From: Cladocopium goreaui
Lineage: Eukaryota; Sar; Dinophyceae; Suessiales; Symbiodiniaceae
Length of the DNA: 64,000 nt
Direction: 5' to 3'
Assembly: GCA_947184155.2 (NCBI GenBank)
Contig: CAMXCT020000312.1
Location: 184,023 to 248,022 of the forward strand
In this document: one piece after another, positions 52,851 through 63,094 of the stretch
Layout: every line of letters begins with the position of its first letter
Position numbering within the stretch: the stretch's first letter is position 1
Program-made: the position numbers and the translations under genes
Notes under the pieces: generated by a model
The model's database searches: none
Told to the model about the DNA's origin: nothing
Seen by the model: the letters and a program-made list of their open reading frames with translations, nothing else

Positions 52851-53140
52851 GAGGTCCGGCAGGGAACACTGAGGTTGGATGGTCGTGGTTGAGGTCCGGC
52901 AGGGAACACTGGGCGTGGATGATCGTGGTTGAGGTCCGGCAGGGAACACTGGGCGTGGATGATCGTGGTTGAGGTCCGGCAGGGAACACTGGGCGTGGAT
53001 GATCGTGGTTGAGGTCCGGCAGAGAACACTGGGCGTGGATGATCGTGGTTGAGGTCCGGCAGCGAACACTGGGCGTGGATGATCGTGGTTGAGGTCCGGC
53101 AGGAGGTGGGCGTGGATGATCGTGGTTGAGGTCCGGCAGG
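52843..53140. repeat. 40-bp minisatellite
   Basis: Seven to eight units containing GTGGTTGAGGTCCGGCAGGG and AACACTGGGCGTGGATGATC, the last two shortened, then a (GAGGAGAA)n run to about 53,180. Confidence 0.92.
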
Positions 53141-53180
53141 AGGAGAAGAGGAGAGGAGAAGAGGAGGAGAAGAGGAGGAG

Positions 53181-53559
53181 GCAACTGACCTAAAATCTAA
53201 CAACCCTCACCTGGCAGGTGGGGAATCAAAATCTGTCTAAATGCCACGCAGGCCACGTTTTCTCTTGCCTATTTTGCTGCGATGACACATTTTTATGCGG
53301 GCAAACCCTATTCGAAACGATGTTACTTTTTACATAATTCTCGGTCAAATTTGGATGAAAACACAAGCGAAATTGACCTTTTTCAAAAAACACAACTTAA
53401 TTTCCACATCATTTTGTGCATGCTGAAAAAAAAGCTTAATGCCTCCCACACGAAATGACTTTTCAGTGCAAGTGATGAGAATGAAATTGTGCAAAATGAT
53501 GCAAAACGCACGTACGGAAAACGGCGCAACGGGATGTTTGAGGACCCTGGCCTGTTTTA
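53181..53559. other. spacer, no gene seen
   Basis: Unique sequence between two repeat fields. A short minus-strand open frame has no coding-like features. Confidence 0.4.
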
Positions 53560-54949
53560 GCCGTCTTCCTGCCATGTCAATGCATGTGTTATGGCATGTT
53601 TACTCAGGACCTTGACTTGCGTTGGCATGTTTATGATGGCATGTTTATGCAGTTACGTGCTGCCTGTGTCAGGACCTTGACTTGCGTTGGCATGTTTATG
53701 ATGGCATGTTTATGCAGTTGCGTGCTGCCTGTGTCAGGACCTTGACTTGCGTTGGCATGTTTATGATGGCATGTTTATGCAGTTACGTGCTGCCTGTGTC
53801 GCACATGTTGCCTTCGAATATGAAGTGCCAAATTCACATAGTCTTATCCTAACTATATAGTTCACCACGATAAGCACCTGTCTTCTCACAGGCCTTGCAT
53901 GCGGGTATGCAGTTCGGTGCTGCCTGTGAAGCCCAGCGTCATTTAAGTGATTAATTACCATAATCTGATCCCTGTAGTTCACCACTATAACCAGCTGATT
54001 TTTCACAGGTCTTGGATGCGGGTTTGCAGTTATGTGCTGCCTGTGTGAAACATCTGGCAAGTGTGCTAAATAAAGTCCGATCCCTGTAGTCCGATCCCTG
54101 TAGTTCACCACTACAACCACGTGGCGTCTCACAAGACACGCACGCGGGTATGCAGTTATGTGCTGCCTGTGTCGCACATGCTATCTTTAAGGATGGGACG
54201 CAGACGCCACGGTTGCACGAGCCAAGCGTAGTTTAAGTAATAAATTCCCATAGTCCGATCCCTGTAATTCACCACTATAACCGCTTGACTTTGCGTTGGC
54301 ATGTTTATGACGGGTAAGCTTGTCTTTCAGGCATGTTGGCCTCACGCGGGTATGCAGTTACGTGCTGCCTGTGTCGCACATGTTGCCTTCGAATATGAAG
54401 TGCCAAATTCACATCGTCTAAGCCCCGTAGTTCACCACCATAATTCCTGTCTTCTCACAGGCCTTGCAGGCGGGTATGCAATTAGGTGCTGCCTGTGTGA
54501 CACATGTTGTCTGTGAGGACAGGGTCGCACATGCCACTCTTGCAGAAGCCCAGCGTGGTTTAAGTGATTAATTACCATAGTCTGATCCCTGTAGTTCAGC
54601 ACTATAACCAACCGAGTTTTCACAGGTCTTGGATGCGGGTTTGCAGTTATGTGCTGCCTGTGTCAAACATGTGCCAAGTGTGCTAAATACCACGTTTGCG
54701 CAAACCCAGCAGGGTTTAAGTAATAAATTCCCATTGTCCGATCCCTGTAGTTCACCACTACAACCACGTGGCCTCTCACAAGACACGCATGCGGGTATGC
54801 AGTTATGTGCTGCCTGTGTCGCACATGTTATCTTTGAGGATGAGACGCAGACGCCTCTCACAAGCCAGGCGTAGTTTAAGTAATAAAGTCCCATAGTCCG
54901 ATCGCTGCAATTCACAACTATAACCATTTGACTTTGCACAGACATTGGA

Positions 54950-55640
54950 TGGCTATGTGTTGTGCATGACGTGCTGGTCGCTGATGGGTCAAGGACAGCA
55001 TCAGCGATGCAGACGCCGAGGACATCGCAGATTAAACCGACAAAAAATGAATGCGGCGGGAAGGATGTAAGGGAGGACGCAGACGATAGGATAGGCAGGC
55101 ATCGTTGACGCAGGTTTCGAATCATTTGTGTTTTGGGTGGTTGGTTCAAATCGTAATTCCATCGTTCGTGCGGTTGTATGTTGATAACCTCCATAAAATG
55201 ACCACCGTGACTTTGATTAGTGTGACCATACCTGATGTGACTGTGACTGTGACTATTCTGACCATGACTACTGTGACCTTAGATACTATGACAAAGACTA
55301 CTTTGACAATGACCGTTGTGGCTGTAACTGTAGTGACAATGAGTATTGTAACTGTTTGGACTGGCCCCTTTTTAGGTAATGACAGTGGGAAGTAAAGTGA
55401 CGGCATTAGTGTCCCTGGTTGTGGCTTCAGTAGTAATGTTAGACGTCGGTCGGTTATGGCTCACAGAAACAGACATGATGTTTGTTGCCTACGCATGTGT
55501 TATGGGTAACAGAAACAGACATGATGTGTTTTTGGTACATATGCATTCGAGAAATGCCATTGCTAACACATGTTTCTGCTTCAAGTAATTGAGAAAGAAT
55601 TGTTTTGGACATGTGAGCAACTTGTGGTTCCACTGTTCGT
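54950..55640. other. non-repeat island within the satellite field
   Basis: Contains a degenerate (GTGACNNT)n run at 55,200-55,360 and a family hairpin at 55,635. No gene supported. Confidence 0.45.
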
Positions 55641-55661
55641 TCGGTGTTTTGGCCCGCGGAC
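55635..55661 (+). repeat. GTTNYG-loop hairpin
   Basis: GTTCGTT(C)GGT / GGCCCGCGGAC around loop GTTTTG; one mismatch at the pair next to the bulge. Confidence 0.6.
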
Positions 55662-56303
55662 ATGATTATTGTCTTAGATCATAAGGATGTGAATCTCACC
55701 ATTATTCTTGTTTTAGAGCAGCAACTCGTAGTCTTCTCACAGGCCTTGCATGCGGGTATGCAGTTAAGTGCTGCCTGTGTGACACATGTTGTCTGTGAGG
55801 ACAGGGTCGCACATGCCACTCTTGCAGAAGCCCAGCGTGGTTTAAGTGATTAATTGCCATAGTCTGATCCCTGTAGTTCAGCACTATAACCAACTGAGTT
55901 TTCACAGGTCTTGGATGCGGGTTTGCAGCTATGTGCTGCCTGTGTCAAACATGTGCCAAGTGTGCTAAATACCACGTTTGCGCAAACCCAGCAGGGTTTA
56001 AGTAATAAATTCCCATTGTCCGATCCCTGTAGTTCACCACTACAACCACGTGGCCTCTCACAAGACACGCACGCGGGTATGCAGTTATGTGCCGCCTGTG
56101 TCGCACATGTTATCTTTGAGGATGGGACGCAGACGCCACGGTTGCACAAGCCAAGCGTAGTTTAAGTAATAAATTCCCATAGTCCGATCCCTGTAATTCA
56201 CCACTATAACCACTTGACTTTGCACAGGCATTGGATGGCCATGTGTTGTGCATGACGTGCTGGTCGCTGATGGGTCAAGGACAGCATCAGCGATTGGGAT
56301 CGA

Positions 56304-56632
56304 CTCTCGCTTGACTGCCAAGGGCTGGGTGTGCGTTGTTATGAACCGCATCCGAGTTTGAATTGCTGTCCTTCAGTAGCCTCGCCTTTCATTTAGCCTT
56401 GCGAACCGCAGAATGCCTCTGTCACTTGCTTTTGGTTTATGTGTGCGTTGTTACGAACCGCACAAACAACCATGATCGTATTGCATACATGTGAAAAAAC
56501 AAAGCTGTCGTGGGAGCGAGTCAATGCAAGCTCTCACTGAGATCCTCTCAATGCCTTGTGCAGCATGGGTTGGAGTTTTGTGGTTTGTTGAATGTATGAC
56601 TTTCTGGACCATTTTTTTTTCAGACATCAGAC
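56304..56632 (+). repeat. right copy of the ~330-bp direct repeat
   Basis: Aligns with 34,228-34,560 over its whole length and includes hairpins at 56,327 and 56,440. It is followed at 56,646 by a fragment of the 297-bp repeat that precedes the left copy. Confidence 0.9.
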
Positions 56633-56645
56633 CCAAAGCCCTATG

Positions 56646-56680
56646 ATTTTCTCCATTTTGGCGCTAGTTTTTTTGTTGCA
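56646..56680. repeat. fragment of the 297-bp repeat
   Basis: GATTTTCTCCATTTTGGCGC matches the unit interior at 33,412 and 33,712. Confidence 0.75.
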
Positions 56681-56699
56681 CGTAAGTTTAGAGCAGTTG

Positions 56700-57745
56700 G
56701 ACGTGTGGGGCGTGAAGTGTGGAGTGTGAAGTTTAAGTGTGGAGTGCGAAGAGCGCAGTGTGAAGTGTGAAGTGTGAAGTGTGAGGTTTGGAGTGTGAAG
56801 GAAGCAGTGAGAAGTGTGAAGTGTGGACTGTGAAGTGTGAGTGAAGTGTGGAGTGTGAAGTGCGAAGTGAGAAGTGAGACTAGAAGTGTGAAGTGTGAAG
56901 TTTGGAGTGTGAACGTGTTTGGGAGTGGGAAGGAAGCAGTGGAACGTGAGAGTGTGTGAAAGTGGGGACGTGATGGTGTGGAGGGTGAAGTGCGAGGATT
57001 AAGTGGAAGTGTGAAGTTTGGAGTGGAAAGGAAGCAGTGAGAAGTGAGAAGTGTGAAGTGTGGACTGTGAAGTGTGGAGTGTGAAGTGCGAAGTGAGAAG
57101 TGCGAAGTGAGAAGTGTGAAGTTAGGAGTGTGAAGGAAGCAGTGAGAAGTGAGAAGTGAGAAGTGTGAACGGTAGGGAGGAGTGGAGGAAGCAGCCATTA
57201 GCAGTGCCCGAGAAGGGCGGAGAAAGAAGCTGTAGTTTATTCAGTGTGCAGGAGGACAGGCAGTGAGAAGTGAGAAGGGAAGGAAGTGGTTGAAGGTGTG
57301 GAGTCTGAATTTGGAGTCGTGAAGGTGCTGCAAAGTGAGAGAAGTGTTGAAGGTGTTGAAGTGTGAAGTTTGGAGTGTGAAGGAAAGGAGCAAAGTTGAG
57401 AAGTTGAGAATAGTTGGGAAAGTGTGAATAGTGCGAATGCAGAATAAGTGAGCAGAGAGTGTTGACCTTGTCAGAGTGTGAAGTATGGTAGAAGGGTGGA
57501 CTGTGAAGTGTGAAGTGTTAGTGTGGACTGTGAAGTGGTTGAAAGTGTGCAGTTGGAGTGATGAAGTGTGGTGAAGTGTGAGTAGGGGTGTTGTGAAGGA
57601 ATGGAAGGGAGAGCAGTGAGAAGGGAGAACGCGCACCCAGTGAGAAGTGAGAAGTGTGGAGTGTGAAGTGTGGAGTGTGAAGTTTGAAGTTTGGAGTGCG
57701 AAGAGTGCAGTGTGCAGTGTGAGATGTGGAGTGTCGAGGGAAGGA
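56700..57745. repeat. AGTGTGAAGTGTGGAGTGTG low-complexity array
   Basis: Degenerate units of about 7-10 bp (GAAGTGT, GGAGTGT, GAAGTGA) with longer GGAAGCAGTGAGAAGTG phrases. Minus-strand frames (TLHTSHFTLHTS) are repeat products. Confidence 0.9.
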
Positions 57746-58651
57746 CACGGTCGGGACAGGGTGTCTCTGAACTATAGGTCATTTATGTTTGGGAAACTTC
57801 CGCCGCCGGCTTGCCCGGGTCTATGTTATCTCAACTCATGGGGTGAAATTATTTGTGTTACTACTAATAACTAAAAACTTCAGCCCATAAGTTGAGCTAT
57901 AAACTAGAAGTTATTGCCATATAGTCATATAGTCATATAGCTCTATCATATCATATCATATCAACGTTTCGTCCAAAGTGCACCCCCATACTTCTGGACT
58001 TTCCAGATACAGCCTGCAACACAGGGGTTGGGCCCAGCAGAGCGCCACAACCCTCATGGCCAGCACCCTGGATTTCCAGGGAAATTTTGAGTTCGTGTAT
58101 AACATGAGTCAGTATCTTTGGAGCATATCTCAATATATCTCAAACTATAGGGACATGTCGGCACGTTCTACAGTATCTACTATTTTTTTGCGCTGATTGG
58201 GACTGTTATGGTTCAAACATCTCAACAAAAATACCTTAAAATCCTTGACACATAATCAAATAGCGGTTGATTGGGACCTTAAAACAAATAGTCAGATTGT
58301 GGTTGATTACCTGCTATGTGTCTGAAAACCTTTGAGTGGGATAGATTGATCTCAGTGTGTTGCTATAACCCATCCAGAATTACATTGATTAAATCGATTT
58401 TTGAGTGGTTATGTCCAGTTACGTCCCTATTTTCCTGCTAAAACATCCAATTGTTTGTTAAGGCCAGGCTGTACCAGACTATAATTCACCCAATTCATCA
58501 TTCCCAGTCATGGTTTCACCATAAATTTTACGAGAATCCAGGGCTATTGACAAACATCAGTTGCCCTAGTTCTTGCGCCATTTCCGCTTCATTTCTATAG
58601 ATTGAATGTTCGTTCTTCGTGGTCGGACAGTGGTTTATACAAAGAACAAAC
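57746..58651. other. AT-rich sequence with one weak exon patch
   Basis: A GC-rich segment at about 58,036-58,080 after GGGCCCAG reads QSATTLMASTLDFQ. Its donor is unclear, so it is only noted. Nothing else seen. Confidence 0.3.
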
Positions 58652-58757
58652 CTAGTTGGTGGTTTGAACCCCTCTGAAAAATATGAGTTCGTCAGTTGGG
58701 ATGATCAAATTCCCAATCTGTTGAAAAATAAAAATCATGTTCCAAACCACCAACCAG
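58652..58757. mobile_element. MITE family B copy
   Basis: CTAGTTGGTGGTTTGAACC left and TTCCAAACCACCAACCAG right; 106 bp, the best-preserved copy. Confidence 0.75.
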
Positions 58758-59616
58758 AGCACATATTATGAGGAAAATCTACTTTGTGTACCATGTTTGT
58801 TACGACCTGATACGACCTGATCAGCATCATCGCCATCAGCGCTGTTCTCACCTGCCAAGGATGCGGAGTTTCGTCTTCCTTTAAGGCCCCAACATATGCC
58901 TTGACATCCTTCACTGAATCAATTCACAGACTTGGATGATGGACAAAATTTACGGGAAACCCAAGAATTATGGTAAAAACATGTAAAAACTATACTTTCC
59001 CGTAGATTTTCCCTTGAACCAATCCATTGATAAACGGTCAGCACCATACTCTTGGAATCTGCCATGCGTCCATGGGCTATCCCCTCAGAGAATGAAAACC
59101 AGCCCAGTTATGGCCGATCTGCGACCGTCACCGGGTAGAATGAAACATGGCCAATCTTACAGTTATGGCCCGAGTTATACCAGTCATAAGTACTGAAATA
59201 ACCCCATTGAAAAAGAGTGTATAACTCCATAGAAATAACCAGTCATAATTCATAAACGGCCATAACTGTAGATACCCGGGAAAAAAGAACTTAGCTGGTG
59301 AACGTGGATAATCCCATTGATACCAAAAGACGACAGTAGGATTATATAGACTACAGTACCCATAGAAGATTGACCTAGGGAAGGTGAAAGCCTGCCTGAC
59401 GCCACCAATCAGATTTTCGTTACTCATGTCCACCATTAGGCAGTTTGCATGCTGGTGTACCATGGAAAAACATGGAGAAACGTTACACTGTCTGGGGCGA
59501 ACCCCTCTGATTAGGTAACAAGGGTTCATTAGTGCGCTTGTGGTTCGCACAATGCATCCAGGTTCACTCAAGGTGTCAGTCTTCTTTCCATGGACCCAGT
59601 AGCAGGAATAATGATC

Positions 59617-59820
59617 TACCCTCTGAGAAACCTTTACATACCTTTGGAAAGATCCACCATTTTTCATGGGAAAATCCACTATTTCAATGGCCATGTTCAA
59701 TGAAAAAAAACGGTTAGTTTACCAGAGGGTTAACATAGCCATGGGGAATGGCCCATTTATAGATGGTTTACCTATTAAAAATGGTGATTTTCCATGGCTA
59801 TGTTCAATAACCAGATGGCA
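59617..59820. mobile_element. two overlapping MITE family A copies
   Basis: 59,617-59,732 runs TACCCTCTGAGAAACC to ACCAGAGGGTTA. A second right half ends at 59,820 (CAATAACCAGATGG). Confidence 0.6.
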
Positions 59821-59833
59821 AATTGAAAAGCAG

Positions 59834-59887
59834 CTGGCTGATTTCAATTTCAAAGCCTTGAAAGAGTCATCAAGCATCCCCCCGAAG
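59834..59887 (+). CDS. candidate exon, unknown protein
   Basis: Between GAAAAGCAG and CCGAAG|GTCGCG; 18 codons LADFNFKALKESSSIPPK in phase 0. The reading frame stays open further (VAARFCTSISW). Plus strand like the other exons. No assignment. Confidence 0.33.
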
Positions 59888-59962
59888 GTCGCGGCCCGTT
59901 TTTGTACTTCAATTTCATGGGATTTGTTCATGATGTTCATGGTTCCGATGTGTAAATGCTAA

Positions 59963-62304
59963 ACCATGGTTCCTTGGGTTTGTTTAATATTACAATGTGG
60001 GCCCCCCAGTGATGTGAACGTTGGTTTAGATTCACCCCATGAATGCTATAGTTATTTGCGTATTATAAACCATAGTGACATTGGAGTTAACCATAGTTAT
60101 AAGTATAATACCCCATTAACCATAGTTATTAGTATAATACCCCATGAACCATAGTTATAAGTATAATAAACCATAATAAACCATAATAAACCATAGTGAA
60201 ATTGGACTTATGTGAACCCCAACTTTTTCGCGTTCTCGATTTCACGGGTGCCCCACATTGTAGGATGGGATGTTCTGATCACCTGGGATAAGCCACAAAT
60301 ATATGGGATTGGTACCTCCTTTTTCAATCGCTTCCTGTTGCATGGCCATTGAACTATAAGTATTATAAACCATAGTGACATTGGCGTATTATAAACCAGT
60401 TCGTGACATTGGAGTTATGTGAACCCCAACTTAGCGTTCTCGAAAACGGGGGCCCCACATTGTGGGGTTTGTTTAATATTAGGAGGGGATGACCTGATGA
60501 CCTGGGACTATTGGAACCAGCTGGTGCACCATGCAAGACGTGATGTGGATGTTGGCGGGTTTAGATTCACCCCATGAATACTAGTTCGTTTTTTTAGTAT
60601 AAGAAACCAGTTCGTGACATTGGACTTATCTGAACCCCAACTTAGTAATACTACAATGACAGTATCAATGATAGTAACATCTACCAGGAACATTTCAGCG
60701 GTAACCTAGTGACCTAAACCAACTGAAAGTTATCAAATCACATGGTAAATCCCCACGACGCTTAAACCACCCCAACAGAAACAAACCTCTCATTTGGGGG
60801 CCCCACCTTGTACGAATTTAGTGGTTGTAGACCACATAACTGGACAAAACTTCTAACGGAACCTGAAGGGGCCCGAAGTTCTGTTGGTAAAAAACCCAGC
60901 TGAGACATGATTCATAAATATCCCTATCCATAGATTCATATCATCCATATTAATGCAATGTAGATGACATAGATTCATCCACTTCGGTACGGTACAAACG
61001 TGGCAAGCGTTTTTACACAGCCGATTTTTGGAGGTCTACAGCTAACATCAAGGAAGTATCCATGAGGAGTTTCCAGCAAACCATGTTTGATTACAAGGGG
61101 ATACTCACCATAAATCCTACTTGGTGGCGAACTACCCACGAATCCGGAGTGAGTTAGTTCACCTGGCTTTGTGTGCGTGGGATGTTTGTAGGGTTAATCA
61201 ACATAACTAGGGTGAACAAACATACTTAGGATTTGTGGGTACTTCGCCACAAAGTACTCACCATAAATCCTACTTAGTTACTTTGACCATTATTAACCAT
61301 TGTTAATCCACTATAATCCACTATAATCCACTATATAATATAACCAGAGGGTATGATCATATATACCATCATATAACCATATTATAAAACCACTATTATT
61401 GGTATTAAAGAAGAACAGAAGCCTATCGTTTGAGGGCCCCTTCCTGTGATTTCACCCTTTCGTTTTTTTTCGAAAAAATTGCAGATTCGGGGTCTAAACA
61501 GAATAGACACATTTATGGTTTATAGAAACATATTCACTATATAGATTCCCCAATGCTACTGTATTTCCATGGATTTCCCGTATAAATAACACATCGTCTC
61601 CAGCAAACCCAAGTAAACCATTTGAGTTTTATTGACTTACACATGATTTTCCCAATCAAGCCTCCGTGTACAGACGATTTTCCACGGTTACCGAAGCGCA
61701 ACACTTTGCTTTTCAGAAGTCTCCCCCGTATCTTTCGTATCTTTGACCGCCGGACAGCGAACAGTTGACAAAGTGCTAATTAAGTAGATGGATCCCCATC
61801 CACATTGGGCAGGGTCCACCGACACTTAAGGGTGCACATCCAGAGGTTCAAATTCTTATAACAACAACATTTTTAGTGGTTACCCTAGGATAAACCAACA
61901 CTTCGCTGTGGAACATCAACCATTTGATTTTCCTGAGGTTTCCCCATGTATCCAAGGCACAGCCTCAAATGCGAAGAAATCGGTTTACAAAAGCGACCCA
62001 CCTACGATCCAGATTCAAAAACTGCTACTAGTCTTGCCAAAAACGGGGCAAAAGGACCACAGAGGCGGTTTGTAGGGTGGCAGGAAACATTTTAATTTCT
62101 TTCGAGCTTCTGTAGACATATCAAATTTATGGACAAGTAACATATCCAAATCCTTCATATATATATAAATATATATAAATATATGTATATATATATATAT
62201 ATATCATAATATGACGTATTTCATGTGTGTTTTCTCACATTTGTTTTTCAATTCCGAAGTGTCATTTTTTTCAACGAACAACCTGCCGTTCCCCTTCTTT
62301 GCAG
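59963..62304. other. no gene seen; short dispersed repeats
   Basis: Repeats of ACCATAGTTATAAGTATAAT (60,075-60,195), duplicated GTGACATTGGACTTATGTGA phrases (60,190-60,640), an inverted pair around 61,085-61,270 (CACCATAAATCCTACTTGG) and (TA)n at 62,160-62,205. Confidence 0.45.
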
Positions 62305-62398
62305 CATCGCCGGCTCATCGTGTTCCCAGCCCTTCGTCCTGCGTTTGTTCGCCTTGGATTCCAGTCGTTTTGTGGACCAATTTTCCTTTTTTTGGAAC
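62305..62398 (+). CDS. candidate exon, unknown protein
   Basis: Acceptor CCTTCTTTGCAG, donor GGAAC|GTGAAA. Peptide IAGSSCSQPFVLRLFALDSS then RFVDQFSFFWN. Good borders and composition; another frame is also open, so the frame is not certain. Confidence 0.35.
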
Positions 62399-62519
62399 GT
62401 GAAAAATCAGCGACAAATGACAAATTATAGGATTTTTAAGGGTTTTTGCTTAAGGGATTTTAAAAAGACATTATAGGGATTTTCTTGGGACTGGGGATTC
62501 AAATCCAACAGTATTAAAA

Positions 62520-62960
62520 GAATGTTTAACTACTTAGCATTTTGTTGGATAATAAACATGGGTAATGATGGTGATGGTGAATAATGGATAATGATGGTTA
62601 ATGATGGTTAATGGTTTATTATCCATTATTCACCATCATGAAAACCACTATTTACAATAGATGACTAACCCGTACCCAAGATTTATAACCATCATTAAAA
62701 ATCATTATGGATGCATTTGTTCTCATTCATTGGATAATTATCATGAATCATTAACCATCATTAACTAGTATTATATAAACACTGTTCAGATAAGCACTAC
62801 TAATCGTTATTAACCATGATTAAACACTCGTTAGACTATTCACCACTGTTCATCATTTTCTACAACTGTTATTATCACGTATTTAAAAAAAAATGTTAAA
62901 CACCATTATTGACCATTACTATAACATACTATAACCATTCATTACCACAAACCATTACAA
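62520..62960. repeat. ATTAACCATCATT-type low complexity
   Basis: Runs of GGTTAATGATGGATAAT and its inverse. No gene. Confidence 0.6.
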
Positions 62961-63094
62961 AAAGATGTCCACATCAAACAAGATGCAGCCCACAAACCCG
63001 AGTGCAGTCACGTAGAACACTTTTAAGAAACAATTTATTTGAACAGTCTTGAACATTTTCCCCTGTTACCGTGCCAGTGCGCTGTAGACACTTT

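Larger units (their letters stand above)
53560..56260 (+). repeat. ~125-165 bp satellite with one hairpin per unit
   Basis: About 13 units carry GGGTATGCAGTTATGTGCTG (near 53,646, 53,710, 53,776, 53,892, 54,018, 54,143, 54,345, 54,469, 54,634, 54,789, 55,755, 55,917, 56,072). Most also hold GATCCCTGTAGTTCACCACT and a TTTAAGTAATAAATTCCCAT part. The first three units are a 65-bp short form. A block at 54,440-54,920 is duplicated at 55,730-56,225. The shared core links this satellite to the 191-bp one, though the rest of the unit differs. Confidence 0.9.
34228..56632 (+). mobile_element. Helitron locus bracketed by direct repeats
   Basis: Region between two direct repeats of about 330 bp, 22.1 kb apart, holding the Rep-TDP2-helicase gene, its interrupting element, the 3' flank and two hairpin satellites. 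All members of the GTTNYG-loop hairpin family that I found lie inside it or in the repeats. Canonical Helitron ends (5' TC, 3' CTRR after a hairpin) and an A/T target were not identified, so the true element borders remain open. The direct repeats could instead be flanking segmental duplicates. Confidence 0.5.

Noticed and set aside
52581..53203. Minus-strand frames of 120-160 codons rich in GPQPRSSTPS
   Set aside because: Products of the 40-bp minisatellite.
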